Shown: piece by piece, positions 38,482 through 47,565 of the stretch
Numbering within the stretch: position 1 is the first letter of the stretch
Layout: each line of letters begins with the position of its first letter
NCBI GenBank assembly: GCA_022483015.1
Contig: JAKVOB010000001.1
Span: 2,070,902 to 2,134,901 of the forward strand
Direction of reading: 5' to 3'
From: Atopobiaceae bacterium
GTDB lineage: Bacteria > Actinomycetota > Coriobacteriia > Coriobacteriales > Atopobiaceae
DNA: 64,000 nucleotides
The notes under the pieces: model-generated
What the model saw: the letters and a program-made list of their open reading frames with translations, nothing else
What the model was told of the DNA's origin: nothing
Database searches by the model: none
Translations under genes and position numbers: made by a program

Positions 38482-39756
38482 TCATACGTCTTCCACATCA
38501 TCAGCATGCAGCCTATAACTCACCGTAATCATCAAGCATATGGCAAGATAAACTGACATCGGAGCAAAGAATGCCGAGGACGCGAGGCTGGAAATGAACA
38601 GGTACGCAAACGTGATCAGCATAGCTAGGAAGGGCCCCACATCGCCGGAAGCATTGCATAGGGACGCCTTCGCATAGATTGCTTTCAGGAGCAGGAAGAT
38701 CGAGCCCGCATATAGCAAGGTTCCAGCCCATCCGAACTGACCCAGTAAAATCGGCCAGAAGGTATCCGAGATGAAGCTTGAGGACAAAACAGATAGTCCA
38801 TATACCGTAGATAGGCCCAAGGACTCATACAAAGGCGAATAGAACTCAGCCTGCGCAGTGATCGCAGAACCGTACGTCGCGAACCCGGTGCCTAATGGAA
38901 AGTACCTATTTGCCAGCAGCAACCCACCATTCAGGAGCTGATTTCTGGCTTGGGCATCGTTCTCATAATAATTCGTAATCTGGCTCCAGGCGACTACCAG
39001 AATCACAAGAACCAGCAAGGCAACGACGAGTTTCCAGGATCTACGAAAACTTGGAATGCCAAGAATGAGAATTGAAGCGAGGATGGCGAATCCTATTGCC
39101 TTGGTTCTCAACGTGAGGACCATTGGTAACAGAGCAAGAAGCATCCAAAAGCGATTTCGCCTGTAGCTCGAACATAGTATCGCAATCAGCCCAACCATCA
39201 GAAGGTTGACTACCTCAGGATGGCTGAATATGAACTCAAAGCTCTTCAGACCAAAACGAACCTCATTGGTATTCATCCCTATATCGATGGACAAGCTGAT
39301 GCAGCCACATAAAGCCGCAACAGCAATAATCAGCTTCGCCTCTGCTTGAAGCATGTTCACAAACGCGTCAGTCAGGTGGATGCTACCTAGAATCAGGAAC
39401 AGGGCCACAACCGTAACAATGAACTTCGAACAAGTAACGACATCTATTGCAATTGCATAGGTCGAAAGCTGAATCTGGTTCACTACTGTTCCGACCAGCC
39501 CATCAACGACCAAAAGAGCCAATAGGATGAGAGAGCCCCTTACAGCCGATTCGATACCGCCTCTGTACTTTAAGCAAGCTACCGCGAGAAGGATACAGGC
39601 TGCTTCATCAATATACGAAAACGCCCCTCCATAGGCATCCTGGAAATACAACTGGAATGCGAGCAGATTAATAACAATAAGGCAGCCAAGCTCGGAGACC
39701 CGCATATTATAGAGTTGAGAGTTGTTGTCGCTTTCGTGTATCGATATTCGAGTCAT
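38482..39756 (-). CDS. Wzy-like polysaccharide polymerase / O-antigen ligase-type membrane protein
   Basis: 424 residues and about 11 hydrophobic segments with a large extracytoplasmic loop near residues 265-330 (NYYENDAQARNQLLNGG...ANRYFPLGTGFATYGS), the layout and GTGFATYGS-type motif of Wzy/O-antigen ligase proteins. It would polymerise capsule repeat units outside the membrane. Codon use is clearly AT-richer than in the genes downstream. The ATG at 39756 follows the preceding small gene with almost no gap. Sequence alone cannot separate polymerase from ligase; the locus lacks another Wzy candidate. Confidence 0.8.
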   Translation of the reverse strand: MTRISIHESDNNSQLYNMRVSELGCLIVINLLAFQLYFQDAYGGAFSYIDEAACILLAVACLKYRGGIESAVRGSLILLALLVVDGLVGTVVNQIQLSTYAIAIDVVTCSKFIVTVVALFLILGSIHLTDAFVNMLQAEAKLIIAVAALCGCISLSIDIGMNTNEVRFGLKSFEFIFSHPEVVNLLMVGLIAILCSSYRRNRFWMLLALLPMVLTLRTKAIGFAILASILILGIPSFRRSWKLVVALLVLVILVVAWSQITNYYENDAQARNQLLNGGLLLANRYFPLGTGFATYGSAITAQAEFYSPLYESLGLSTVYGLSVLSSSFISDTFWPILLGQFGWAGTLLYAGSIFLLLKAIYAKASLCNASGDVGPFLAMLITFAYLFISSLASSAFFAPMSVYLAICLMITVSYRLHADDVEDV

Positions 39757-39759
39757 CAC

Positions 39760-40029
39760 CTATGCCGTGGGCCAAATAGCCATGACCGACGCCCTCCTCC
39801 CAGACGAATAGCTGGAAGGCACGATACGCTGCATCAAAGCTACCTCCCGAACATGGTCCCCAACAATGGTGTTACGTTCCTTCTTGAAGCTCTTGCTAAA
39901 CAATGCCCAGATTTTCCGTGCTATCTCAGGTCGAACCAAGTCGAGTGGATAGAATGGAACGCCCCGTCGGATCTGCTCCATACTAGCCGCACGAAGGCAC
40001 CGGCGTGCGGCTGCGCTCCTTCTGCTCAT
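39760..40029 (-). CDS. Small hypothetical protein or gene remnant in the glycan cluster
   Basis: 89 residues if started at the ATG at 40029, 11 bases after the glycosyltransferase stop; the stop abuts the wzy start. The N-terminal third is basic (SRRSAAARRCLRAAS) and the middle reads GVPFYPLDLVRPEIARKIWALF, with no membrane segment. I do not recognise it. The tight packing suggests a real gene, but it could equally be the remains of a degraded transferase. Confidence 0.35.
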   Translation of the reverse strand: MSRRSAAARRCLRAASMEQIRRGVPFYPLDLVRPEIARKIWALFSKSFKKERNTIVGDHVREVALMQRIVPSSYSSGRRASVMAIWPTA

Positions 40030-40039
40030 GACACCCGTT

Positions 40040-41101
40040 TCAAACGAGATCATCATATATGCTAACCAAGCGAGCAACGGCTTTGTCTATTGAAAAGTCC
40101 TCTGCAATCCTCTGTCGACCAGAAGAACCGATCTTGGCCCGTTTCTCAGGCGAACCAAGCAAGTCTGCGAGTAACGAGCTGAGCCTCAATTCGTCTCCTG
40201 GCTCTATAAGATAGCCATTTTTGCCGTCATCGATGATCTGCGGGATTCCTCCGACGCTCGTTGCGATAGAAGGGATGCCACACGCCATCGATTCAAGCAA
40301 ACTCATAGGCATTCCCTCATGTCTTGAAGGCAAACAGAAAATGGCGGCGCGCTCAAGTAAGTGGTCTTTCTCCTTGCCAGATACCCATCCGCAGAACCTG
40401 CATCTATCAGCGATGCCCAACCTCTTGGCCAAGGCCTCATACTCCTCAGCAGACCCATCGCCCCCAAAAACGAGGCTGGTATTTGGGTTCATTTCTAGCG
40501 CTTGCCTTGAGGCGCGTATAAGCATGTCAGGGCTCTTCCTCGCCCCGAGCCGACCAAGAAATAGAATATCCTGGTTCTCACTTGAGAAACATGCCACCGG
40601 CGGTACTTTGACCGCATTATGCAGGACAATTAGTTTGTTATCATCGCAAATATTGTCGGCAAAATAGTCCCTCCATTCCTCTGAAAGCACTACTACCCTA
40701 TCTGCAATTGCAAACGTCCCACGTACGTCTTCGCGATACGCATTGGTGCCTGCTTCGAAATCATCTTTGAACTCACCACTATGCTCATGGAGGATGACTC
40801 TCTTCCCATGAGAGCGGGCTATCCTGGCCATCATTGATTTTCGTCTATATGATCCGTGGATGCTCAGATGCAGATGAACGATATCGTAGTTGTCGACAAC
40901 CGCCTTGTAATGCCGTAGAGCCCTTGCGAACGACAGGCTCTTCTGAAGTAAGTTGCTACCAACCCCCGTGCCAACAAATGCAAGCTGGCAATAATCTCCT
41001 AGTCCTGCATCGATATAGCCATTGACCACGCTTACAATTCCACCTTGAAGCGACCTATCAGGTCCGACCATTAGGACCTTAGGACCAGCATGATTAGTCA
41101 T
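40040..41101 (-). CDS. GT4-family glycosyltransferase
   Basis: Cytosolic glycosyltransferase of the GT-B fold, 353 residues. It shows the N-terminal glycine loop GPDRSLQGGIVSVV, DIVHLHLSIHG, and the C-terminal nucleotide-sugar binding region SRHEGMPMSLLESMACGIPSIATSVGG (E-x7-E motif). It would add a sugar to the lipid-linked repeat unit. The ATG at 41101 is chosen over a TTG 42 bases upstream on ribosome-binding-site and family grounds. It is followed by the small gene and wzy. Confidence 0.9.
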   Translation of the reverse strand: MTNHAGPKVLMVGPDRSLQGGIVSVVNGYIDAGLGDYCQLAFVGTGVGSNLLQKSLSFARALRHYKAVVDNYDIVHLHLSIHGSYRRKSMMARIARSHGKRVILHEHSGEFKDDFEAGTNAYREDVRGTFAIADRVVVLSEEWRDYFADNICDDNKLIVLHNAVKVPPVACFSSENQDILFLGRLGARKSPDMLIRASRQALEMNPNTSLVFGGDGSAEEYEALAKRLGIADRCRFCGWVSGKEKDHLLERAAIFCLPSRHEGMPMSLLESMACGIPSIATSVGGIPQIIDDGKNGYLIEPGDELRLSSLLADLLGSPEKRAKIGSSGRQRIAEDFSIDKAVARLVSIYDDLV

Positions 41102-41217
41102 AATTCGTACCACCCCATGAATCAACCTAGAATTAAGGGTCAATCAACATTGCATGTAACGGCCGAAGATATCAACTCGAACCAAACGGCGCCTTAGTTC
41201 CCGATCTTCCACGTCGC

Positions 41218-41403
41218 TTATGTACTATCTACAAGCCATACGTTCGGTGTTTCACCTATGGTTCCTAACGACTGACTGAACGTTCTTTGATAGGACGATA
41301 CTCCAGGCAGCAGTACTGAGCTTCTCCAAACGCGACTTCGAACAATTCCCCAATCACGTTCTAGGTAGTCGTCAAAAGCGACAATGGGAACACCGACTTC
41401 GCC
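41218..41403 (-). pseudogene. Untranslated in-frame remnant after the WecG-type gene
   Basis: Beyond the WecG-type stop (TAA at 41404-41406) the same frame stays open for 61 codons and starts GEVGVPIVAFDDYLERDWG. The composition looks protein-like, but there is no start codon near its beginning. It may be the tail of an eroded glycan gene or a former C-terminal extension. No function is assigned. The rest of this gap, up to the GT4 gene, holds nothing recognisable. Confidence 0.3.
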
Positions 41404-42213
41404 TTATCCGTTGTTCCTCTTCATCTTCAGCTCTTTGCGGAGGATTCCGTAAAATCGCAAATTACCTACTACGTAACGCTTCAGAAGTCGTCCGGGCTCC
41501 TGAATTAACCGAAATAGCCATTCAAGGCCAGCGTCTTGCATCCACTTCGGAGCACGCGAGACATTGCCAGAAATCACATCGAACGAGCCCCCGACACCAA
41601 CAAAAGCACCAGCAGCGCCAGCCTTACGGAATTCCTCAATCATCAGCTCCTTCTTGGGGGAAGTGATTCCAACGAATACTATTAACGGTTTGACACTTTC
41701 AACCTCGGCAACCACCGCATCGAACTCATCGTCCGTAAAATACCCGTCACGCATGCCGGCAAGCTGTAAGGCCGGAAACTGCTTCTGAAGTGCCTTTGCC
41801 GCTTCGTGAACAACGGAGTCCTTTGCTCCAAGCAGATAGATGGGATAGCCCTTGGCCTCGGCCAAGGCGCACAGCGCCATCATGAGATCAATCCCGGCGA
41901 CACGCTCAGGAACGTGAACTCCAAGCTTATTTGACGCCATTACCATTGAGGCGCCATCCGCATTGACTATTTCACAGTGTCGAACGATGGAGTCCATTTC
42001 CAGGCTGTCTCGCATCTGAAGTACCTTATCGGCATTCACACCAATGAGATGTGCAAAATGCCCAGTCTTTATATACCAATCCGTTGCATCTACCGTTTGG
42101 GTCATCGTCCATGGATCTATAGGTACGTCGAGCACATCAACCCGCAGTGGAAGACCCGTACTCTCATAGAACAACGAAGGGACAGCTTCATCCGTTGACA
42201 CAAAAAACTCCAT
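41404..42213 (-). CDS. WecG/TagA/CpsF-family glycosyltransferase
   Basis: Transfers N-acetylmannosamine or its uronic acid (family knowledge) to a lipid-linked acceptor on the inner membrane face; 269 residues. Family motifs: LIGVNADKVLQMR near 57-69, NADGASMVMA, VPERVAGIDLM, YLLGAKDSVV, VFVGITSPKKELMI and VGGSFDVISG. A UDP-GlcNAc 2-epimerase (wecB) encoded nearby would supply UDP-ManNAc, which supports ManNAc as the donor. The ribosome-binding site is weak. It is divergent from the wbaP-like gene. Confidence 0.9.
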   Translation of the reverse strand: MEFFVSTDEAVPSLFYESTGLPLRVDVLDVPIDPWTMTQTVDATDWYIKTGHFAHLIGVNADKVLQMRDSLEMDSIVRHCEIVNADGASMVMASNKLGVHVPERVAGIDLMMALCALAEAKGYPIYLLGAKDSVVHEAAKALQKQFPALQLAGMRDGYFTDDEFDAVVAEVESVKPLIVFVGITSPKKELMIEEFRKAGAAGAFVGVGGSFDVISGNVSRAPKWMQDAGLEWLFRLIQEPGRLLKRYVVGNLRFYGILRKELKMKRNNG

Positions 42214-42330
42214 TCTCGGAATTGCTCGTCATCGACAAACCAATGAAACCCAAAGTTCCTACTCATTACCACCTGCTGTGCACACCTCATGGTATGCTAC
42301 ATCAGAGTTTTATTCTAGAGAGGATGGTCA

Positions 42331-43776
42331 TTGACTTTCATGAACGCAGCCGAGTCAATATATACAAGACTTAGTCATTATCTGGGAAATCACCTCTGGG
42401 TTGTGACCTTCGTATGCGATGCTGTCGCATCAGTGTTGGCTAATACGATTGCCTTTGGTGCCCTGGGTTTGTTTTACATAGAATCCTGCGGTTTGCCTAT
42501 CTTCCATCTCCTTGCGGTCTCTGCTGTACTCATCACATTTGTCGTCTTTCTCGCCTGCGGTCTCTATGCCTCGCGCAGGTATAGACCATTCTCATTCGAA
42601 GTCGGCCGTCTTCTCTTAGCCAACTCCATCGTGTATTTGCTCGAAATTTCTGCCCTGTACTTCTTTCATCTTAACGACATGTCGCGCCTTGCCCTTCTTC
42701 TGGCGTTCGGGTTTACCAATTTGCTCGATATCGCAGAACGCTTCATGTGGCGCCGTATCGTTGCATCATGCTACAGAGGAGGTGTCGGTCTTCATAAACT
42801 GCTAATTATTGGCAGTAGCAATGTAGCAGAGCAGTTCTATAACGAAGCCGTAAAGACCGGTAGATCGTCTGCATATGGATTTGAGTATGTCGGTTATATC
42901 GCTCACAAGAGGAACAGTAATCTATCAACCTATCTTGGAGACATAGACTCGCTCGATTCCTTACTGCGCAGCCAGCAGGTGACTGAAATCATTATTGCCA
43001 GTGAATTGCCAAACAACGATACATGTGGCCAAGTCATTGCAGCATCAAGCGTATTCGGAATTCGAGTTTCCGTGATCCCAGAAATAGGAGACTTTTTCCC
43101 TCATAATTCGAGCGACGAGACAGTTGGCACTCTCAAGTTATTCACGTTGCAATCAAGTGCCGACTCGAATCCCGGATGGGGCATTAGCAAGCGCTGTCTT
43201 GACATCCTCGGAGGCGTCTTGGGGCTTGTATTATCGAGCCCTCTCATGCTCCTGGGAGCTATCTTAATCAAGACAGCCTCACCAGAAGGTCCAGTGATAT
43301 TCAAACAACAACGCCTTGGCAAAAATGGCAAGCCGTTCACGATGTATAAGCTCCGCACGATGGTTCCCGACGCAGAGAAGCTTCGTAAGGACCTCGACGA
43401 GGCCAACGAAGTGGATGGGCCCGTATTTAAAATGAGCAGTGATCCCCGGGTGATCAAGCATGGGGCCTTTCTTCGAAAAAGTAGCATCGATGAGCTGCCT
43501 CAGCTTCTGAACGTTATCCAAGGATCCATGAGCCTTGTAGGACCACGACCACCTCTTCCGGATGAGGTCGAAAGATATGATAGCTGGGAACGAGTGAGGC
43601 TTGCCGTTAAGCCGGGTCTCACCTGTTATTGGCAGGTAAGCGGCAGAAGCAACCTCAGCTTCGATGAATGGATGGAGCTCGATCTCCGATATGTCGAGAC
43701 TCAGAGCTTTATGACGGATATTATGCTGATTCTCAAGACGTTTGGCGAAGTATTCAGCAGAGACGGCGCATATTGA
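42331..43776 (+). CDS. Polyprenyl glycosylphosphotransferase initiating polysaccharide synthesis (WbaP/CpsE-like)
   Basis: Transfers the first sugar-1-phosphate to undecaprenyl phosphate; 481 residues. Four or five membrane segments lie in the first 125 residues, followed by a CoA-binding-like region (LLIIGSSNVAEQF near 155) and the C-terminal bacterial sugar transferase domain (about 286-481) with KRCLDILGGVLGL, KQQRLGKNGKPFTMYKLRTM and DELPQLLNVIQGSMSLVGPR. TTG at 42331 has AGAGGA six bases upstream and is preferred; ATG 42340 is an alternative. It is divergent from the WecG-type gene. Confidence 0.92.
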   Translation: MTFMNAAESIYTRLSHYLGNHLWVVTFVCDAVASVLANTIAFGALGLFYIESCGLPIFHLLAVSAVLITFVVFLACGLYASRRYRPFSFEVGRLLLANSIVYLLEISALYFFHLNDMSRLALLLAFGFTNLLDIAERFMWRRIVASCYRGGVGLHKLLIIGSSNVAEQFYNEAVKTGRSSAYGFEYVGYIAHKRNSNLSTYLGDIDSLDSLLRSQQVTEIIIASELPNNDTCGQVIAASSVFGIRVSVIPEIGDFFPHNSSDETVGTLKLFTLQSSADSNPGWGISKRCLDILGGVLGLVLSSPLMLLGAILIKTASPEGPVIFKQQRLGKNGKPFTMYKLRTMVPDAEKLRKDLDEANEVDGPVFKMSSDPRVIKHGAFLRKSSIDELPQLLNVIQGSMSLVGPRPPLPDEVERYDSWERVRLAVKPGLTCYWQVSGRSNLSFDEWMELDLRYVETQSFMTDIMLILKTFGEVFSRDGAY

Positions 43777-43799
43777 TCAGGTATTGGCAATTTGAAAAT

Positions 43800-44066
43800 G
43801 CAAGAGATTGGTTCTGCTAGAAGTACCCCTAGCACTGGAAGAAATCAAAGCTAGGCTGATTCATGTTTTGGTTGCACAAACCATCAGGACCTCGTTCAAT
43901 GCCTCGGTTGGGATTCTCCATCAGCGGGTCTTGCTTCGTCACCTTGTCGTCAGTCACCTTGTCGAACTGCGCCCCCCTGGGGAAACGACAGACAATCAAG
44001 TTGTTGTTCTAGTTTCTGCCTTACTAGATTGTGTCGCGAAAGTTGGTGTAGGCACATCCCCCTACT
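43800..44066 (-). mobile_element. IS256-like element remnant (end plus start of transposase)
   Basis: Read on the minus strand from 44066, TGCCTACACCAACTTTCGCG looks like an IS256/Mutator-type terminal repeat. About 95 bases further in, an ATG-less frame reads DDKVTKQDPLMENPNRGIERG, resembling a transposase N-terminus, before stops appear. Everything after that is missing. A second related end lies at 46040-46070. Assignment to IS256 rests on the end sequence and remains tentative. Confidence 0.4.
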
Positions 44067-44238
44067 AGGCCTCCCGCCCAAGGGGAACGGCCGTCGCCCT
44101 AGAATCTCAAACGCCGAGTACTGAGACCAGAAACGGCGATGACCACTATGGCGATCATTTGATCCAAGATTACCGTCACAGCCCTGGTGGCTCAGAAATG
44201 CTTGACGAAACACAGCGCTGCCCCGACATACATGCTTC

Positions 44239-44272
44239 CTTCCTCGCGGGCCCGGACGGACCCGCGAGGAAG
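44239..44272. repeat. Perfect 12-pair GC-rich hairpin
   Basis: CTTCCTCGCGGG and CCCGCGAGGAAG with a ten-base loop. It may be a displaced terminator for the wbaP-like gene, since it is GC-rich in AT-rich surroundings, but it is 460 bases beyond that gene and has no U-run. Confidence 0.55.
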
Positions 44273-44467
44273 GGATTCCCATACCCAGCAGGACGCGTAC
44301 GGTTGGGTATGGAATCGTGGGTGGGGTGCACAGCTCAACTTGCGAATCAACTAAATGCAGCCGCTTCATGATGAAATGGCGGCAAATTGTCGAACTTTCT
44401 TTGAGGGAATCGACCTTGATGCTAATGTAGTAAGTATTCTTGCACAATCAGCGTCCATGGAGGATTT

Positions 44468-45562
44468 TTGAAGAGGATTCTATTGGTGTTCGGGACTCGT
44501 CCTGAGGCCATTAAGATGTGCCCCCTTGTGAACGAGCTGAAAACGCGTGCCGATATTGATGTACAGGTGTGCGTGACGGGGCAGCATCGCGAGATGCTCG
44601 ACCAAGTCTTGGAAGCATTCGGGGTGGTTCCTGACTACGATTTGTCCATCATGAAGAAGGGACAAACGCTCTTCGACATCACCACGGGTGTTCTCGATGG
44701 AATTAAGGGCGTGCTTGAGTCCACGGAGCCTGACATCGTGCTGGTTCATGGCGATACGAGTACTACGTTTGCCACTGCGCTCGCATGTTTCTACCTCCAC
44801 ATCCCAGTAGGGCATGTTGAGGCAGGGCTTAGGACCTACAACATCGAGTCGCCGTGGCCTGAGGAGTTCAACCGTCAAGCTGTTAGCATCGTTGCTCGCT
44901 ATAACTTTGCTCCTACTGAGCTGTCGCGTCAGAACCTTCTTCGTGAGGGGAAAAACTCCTCTTCCATTTATGTCACGGGCAATACCGCTATCGATGCGCT
45001 TAAAATTACCGTACGTCCTGACTATCACCACGAGGAGCTCGATTGGGCGGCGGGTAGCAAGCTCATCCTCATCACGGCCCATAGGCGGGAAAACCTCGGT
45101 GAGCCGATGCATCACATGTTTCGTGCTATCAGGCGGATTATTGATGAGCATCCTGACGTTAAGGCAATTTATCCCATTCATATGAACCCGATAGTGAGAC
45201 AAGAGGCCGACGAGGAGCTGGCAGGGGACGATCGTATTAAGATTATCGAGCCCCTGGGGGTCCTTGATTTTCATAACTTCATGGCCAGAAGTTACCTTAT
45301 CCTCACGGACTCCGGTGGCATTCAGGAGGAGGCTCCGTCACTTGGCAAACCTGTCCTCGTGATGAGGAACACCACTGAGAGGCCCGAGGGCATTGAGGCA
45401 GGCACGCTCAAGTTGGTAGGGACCTCTGAGGAGACCATTTACTATGAGTTTGCGAAGCTCCTAGATGATGATGCTGCCTACGGGGCCATGGCGCATGCAT
45501 CTAATCCATATGGTGACGGGCATGCCTGCAAGCGGATTGCTGACATCCTCGAGGCCGAATGA
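44468..45562 (+). CDS. wecB: UDP-N-acetylglucosamine 2-epimerase (non-hydrolysing)
   Basis: Interconverts UDP-GlcNAc and UDP-ManNAc in the cytosol; 364 residues. Family motifs: FGTRPEAIKMCPLV at the N-terminus, VHGDTSTTFA near 98, GHVEAGLRTYNIESPWPEE near 117-135, ITAHRRENLG, and DSGGIQEEAPSLGKPVLVMR near 280-300. The start is TTG with GGAGG five bases upstream. It is flanked by IS debris on both sides and is less GC-rich than core genes, so it was probably acquired separately. It supplies the donor for the WecG-type transferase. Confidence 0.95.
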   Translation: MKRILLVFGTRPEAIKMCPLVNELKTRADIDVQVCVTGQHREMLDQVLEAFGVVPDYDLSIMKKGQTLFDITTGVLDGIKGVLESTEPDIVLVHGDTSTTFATALACFYLHIPVGHVEAGLRTYNIESPWPEEFNRQAVSIVARYNFAPTELSRQNLLREGKNSSSIYVTGNTAIDALKITVRPDYHHEELDWAAGSKLILITAHRRENLGEPMHHMFRAIRRIIDEHPDVKAIYPIHMNPIVRQEADEELAGDDRIKIIEPLGVLDFHNFMARSYLILTDSGGIQEEAPSLGKPVLVMRNTTERPEGIEAGTLKLVGTSEETIYYEFAKLLDDDAAYGAMAHASNPYGDGHACKRIADILEAE

Positions 45563-45715
45563 TAGTTAGGTCAGACTCTCAACAGTATGTGGACGCATTG
45601 GAGTGGATATGCGCATAGGGATCTATGACACTCGGCGGTGTATATATCACTTATAACTTTGGCTGCAAGACCATTGTACGCGGCACCTATCAAGGTATTA
45701 TGCGGATGGAGTCCA

Positions 45716-45785
45716 TGCCAGGACGAGGCGCTGGGGCGCCCTAGTGTTGTTCAACGCAAGGGCGCCCCAGCGCCTCGTCCTGGCA
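45716..45785. repeat. 70-base element with perfect 27-base inverted arms
   Basis: Left arm 45716-45742 and right arm 45759-45785 are exact reverse complements around a 16-base loop (AGTGTTGTTCAACGCA). The arms are GC-rich (GGACGAGGCGCTGGGGCGCC core) in AT-rich DNA, 154 bases after wecB. It is too long for an ordinary terminator and has no U-run. A MITE-like or IS-derived structure is possible. Confidence 0.7.
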
Positions 45786-46039
45786 AACAAGCAGCAGTTC
45801 TACTCGAGGACGATGTAACGTTGCCAGACAATGGTGCCATCGGAGAGGCCTTGTTGAACAGCACTAGAAACTGCCCCGTTTGGTCATCGTGATCGAAGCG
45901 ACGTGGTCACGAGAAACCGAGTAGTCCCTTCTGCTCAGATTCTCTTGACAGGACACAGGCTGGTGAAGGCGGACGGAGTTGACCCGAGGAGGAGAGCGGC
46001 ATAGGATGCGTTAGGAGAAAGCTGGTTCACGAGCGAAGG

Positions 46040-46070
46040 CACCGCTTACACCAACTTTTGAGACACTACC
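46040..46070 (+). mobile_element. Second IS256-like terminal repeat
   Basis: GCTTACACCAACTTTTGAGA matches the end at about 44040-44066 (TGCCTACACCAACTTTCGCG on the opposite strand) at most positions. The outer edges of both ends face each other across wecB. Only about 45 bases of possible IS interior lie to its right before wzx. Confidence 0.4.
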
Positions 46071-46113
46071 AACACATGACCTGGCCCAACTTAATACCTG
46101 CACTCCCGAATCG

Positions 46114-47352
46114 TTAACTGCTCCGCAACTCAGCACGTAACTTTTTGCACTGGTCAAGCCGGAGGAAGCACATCACGGCTTCCGTAAGATCTCGAATAAG
46201 GGCTATGACGGTTACAGACTCGATGCCGATTGCAACGGATACCAGCAACAAGGCAATATTCAATAGCGCCGAATATAGCGTCGATAGGGTGATTTCCTTC
46301 ACTTTGTCCGCTGCACCGAGTATTGGCCATCCAAAGAACATGCCATAAAATGAAAAGAAAACGACCGGTGCCACAAGTCTGATTACGTATGATCCAGCAA
46401 GGTAGTCTTCCCCACCGAGTATGCTCATAAGCGGATCAGCCCATGCCGCAAAGAGGGCTGTTCCGATTGCTATAAATGGAAGTGCGGTCAACCCGAGCTT
46501 CTTTGCATAGTGAAAATCCCTGTTTGTCACCATATGAGGGTACAGGCTGTTAACTATTGGAGAATACAGGGCTTGAACCGCTGATAGACAAGTCATAGCG
46601 AGTGACCAATAGGAAATTTGGCTCTTATCAGTTATCACAATCCCAATCAGAAGCGTCGAGAAGCCAGAGAACGCAGTCGAGGAAACATTCGAGATGCAGT
46701 AAATACCGGACACTTTCAGCTCATCAAACGTGTCCTTGAAGGATGCTCGTGCCCAAGACAATCCCCACCGCTTGTACATCGCCGCAAAGGACCAGACAAG
46801 TGCGATCATTCCAGAGATGATATCGAGCACGGGAATCCATAACAAGTCAGCTACAGTGTGAATGAACACGAACGTAAGTGCCGCAGCGGTTCCCTTTGAT
46901 ATGAGATACCTCGACGTTATGGGGCCCATCTGCTCCTTGCCTTGGAAGACAAAATCTGGTGCAAGAGCCTTTAAGCTGACACCAATATAGGCAAGAAACA
47001 CATAGAAGAGATTCTCGCGAAGTATGGGAATAAACTGACTAATGACCAATACGGCAATTCCAAGAGCAAAGCAGAGCATCAGCCTTGCCTGCATGATTGC
47101 CCCGGTGACTCGATTGATTTCGTCGCTCGACGAAGCGGATGCAACCTTCTTCGTGCCAGATAAGTTGAAACCAAAATCGGCAATCACCTGTACGAATGTC
47201 ATAAATGACAAAACGTACGCGTAGACAGCATACCCTTCGGTCCCAAGCACGCGAGTCAGATAAGGAAGAGTAATAAAGGGGAGTATATATTTCACTATTT
47301 GTAGACCATATTGCCACATCATATTGTGATAGAAAGACTTATGTGAGGTCAT
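46114..47352 (-). CDS. Wzx-type polysaccharide flippase
   Basis: Flips the undecaprenyl-linked repeat unit to the outer face; 412 residues with about 12-14 hydrophobic segments, MATE/PST-like. The N-terminus YGLQIVKYILPFITLPYLTRVLG and GFNLSGTKKVA (about 70) are typical of Wzx. The ATG at 47352 is chosen for fit to the family; its ribosome-binding site is weak. TATAAT about 50 bases upstream on the minus strand (47401-47406) may be its -10. AT-rich codon use matches the other glycan genes. Confidence 0.9.
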   Translation of the reverse strand: MTSHKSFYHNMMWQYGLQIVKYILPFITLPYLTRVLGTEGYAVYAYVLSFMTFVQVIADFGFNLSGTKKVASASSSDEINRVTGAIMQARLMLCFALGIAVLVISQFIPILRENLFYVFLAYIGVSLKALAPDFVFQGKEQMGPITSRYLISKGTAAALTFVFIHTVADLLWIPVLDIISGMIALVWSFAAMYKRWGLSWARASFKDTFDELKVSGIYCISNVSSTAFSGFSTLLIGIVITDKSQISYWSLAMTCLSAVQALYSPIVNSLYPHMVTNRDFHYAKKLGLTALPFIAIGTALFAAWADPLMSILGGEDYLAGSYVIRLVAPVVFFSFYGMFFGWPILGAADKVKEITLSTLYSALLNIALLLVSVAIGIESVTVIALIRDLTEAVMCFLRLDQCKKLRAELRSS

Positions 47353-47565
47353 TATTACAATCCGCTCAGATATCAAAAACACCTACAGGACTAACGGAGG
47401 ATTATAGATGTGTGTAGGATTTTCTTTCAAACATCCATGCATCAGCCATCTTTTGGCGCACCAAGCGTATATATGCATAGTTTCGCAGTGCATCTAGCCT
47501 AGATAATGGATACGTCTACAATTAAATGATACTCGAAGGATATACGCAAAGAGAGGGCTTACTAC

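Larger units (their letters stand above)
43777..44467. other. Degenerate intergenic region with IS remnant and hairpins
   Basis: 691 bases without a convincing gene. It contains the broken end of an IS256-like element (about 43,800-44,066), a perfect 12-pair hairpin (44239-44272), and a second inverted repeat (ATTC-C-CATACCCA and TGGGTATGGAAT, about 44274-44327). Frames across it on both strands are short and show no family features. Confidence 0.6.
45563..46113. other. Degenerate intergenic region with a very long hairpin
   Basis: 551 bases between wecB and wzx without a recognisable gene. It holds a hairpin with 27-base perfect arms and, close to the wzx stop, an IS256-like end. One plus-strand frame near 45,955-46,056 reads LVKADGVDPRRRAA, stop, DALGESWFTSEGTAYTNF and may be further transposase debris. 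Confidence 0.55.

Noticed and set aside
39760-40077. A longer, 105-codon version of the small gene before wzy
   Set aside because: It would overlap the glycosyltransferase gene; the ATG at 40029 gives the non-overlapping form that I list with low confidence.
43808-44068. An 86-codon plus-strand frame in the gap after the wbaP-like gene
   Set aside because: It reads across the IS remnant on the opposite strand and has no ribosome-binding site or family features.
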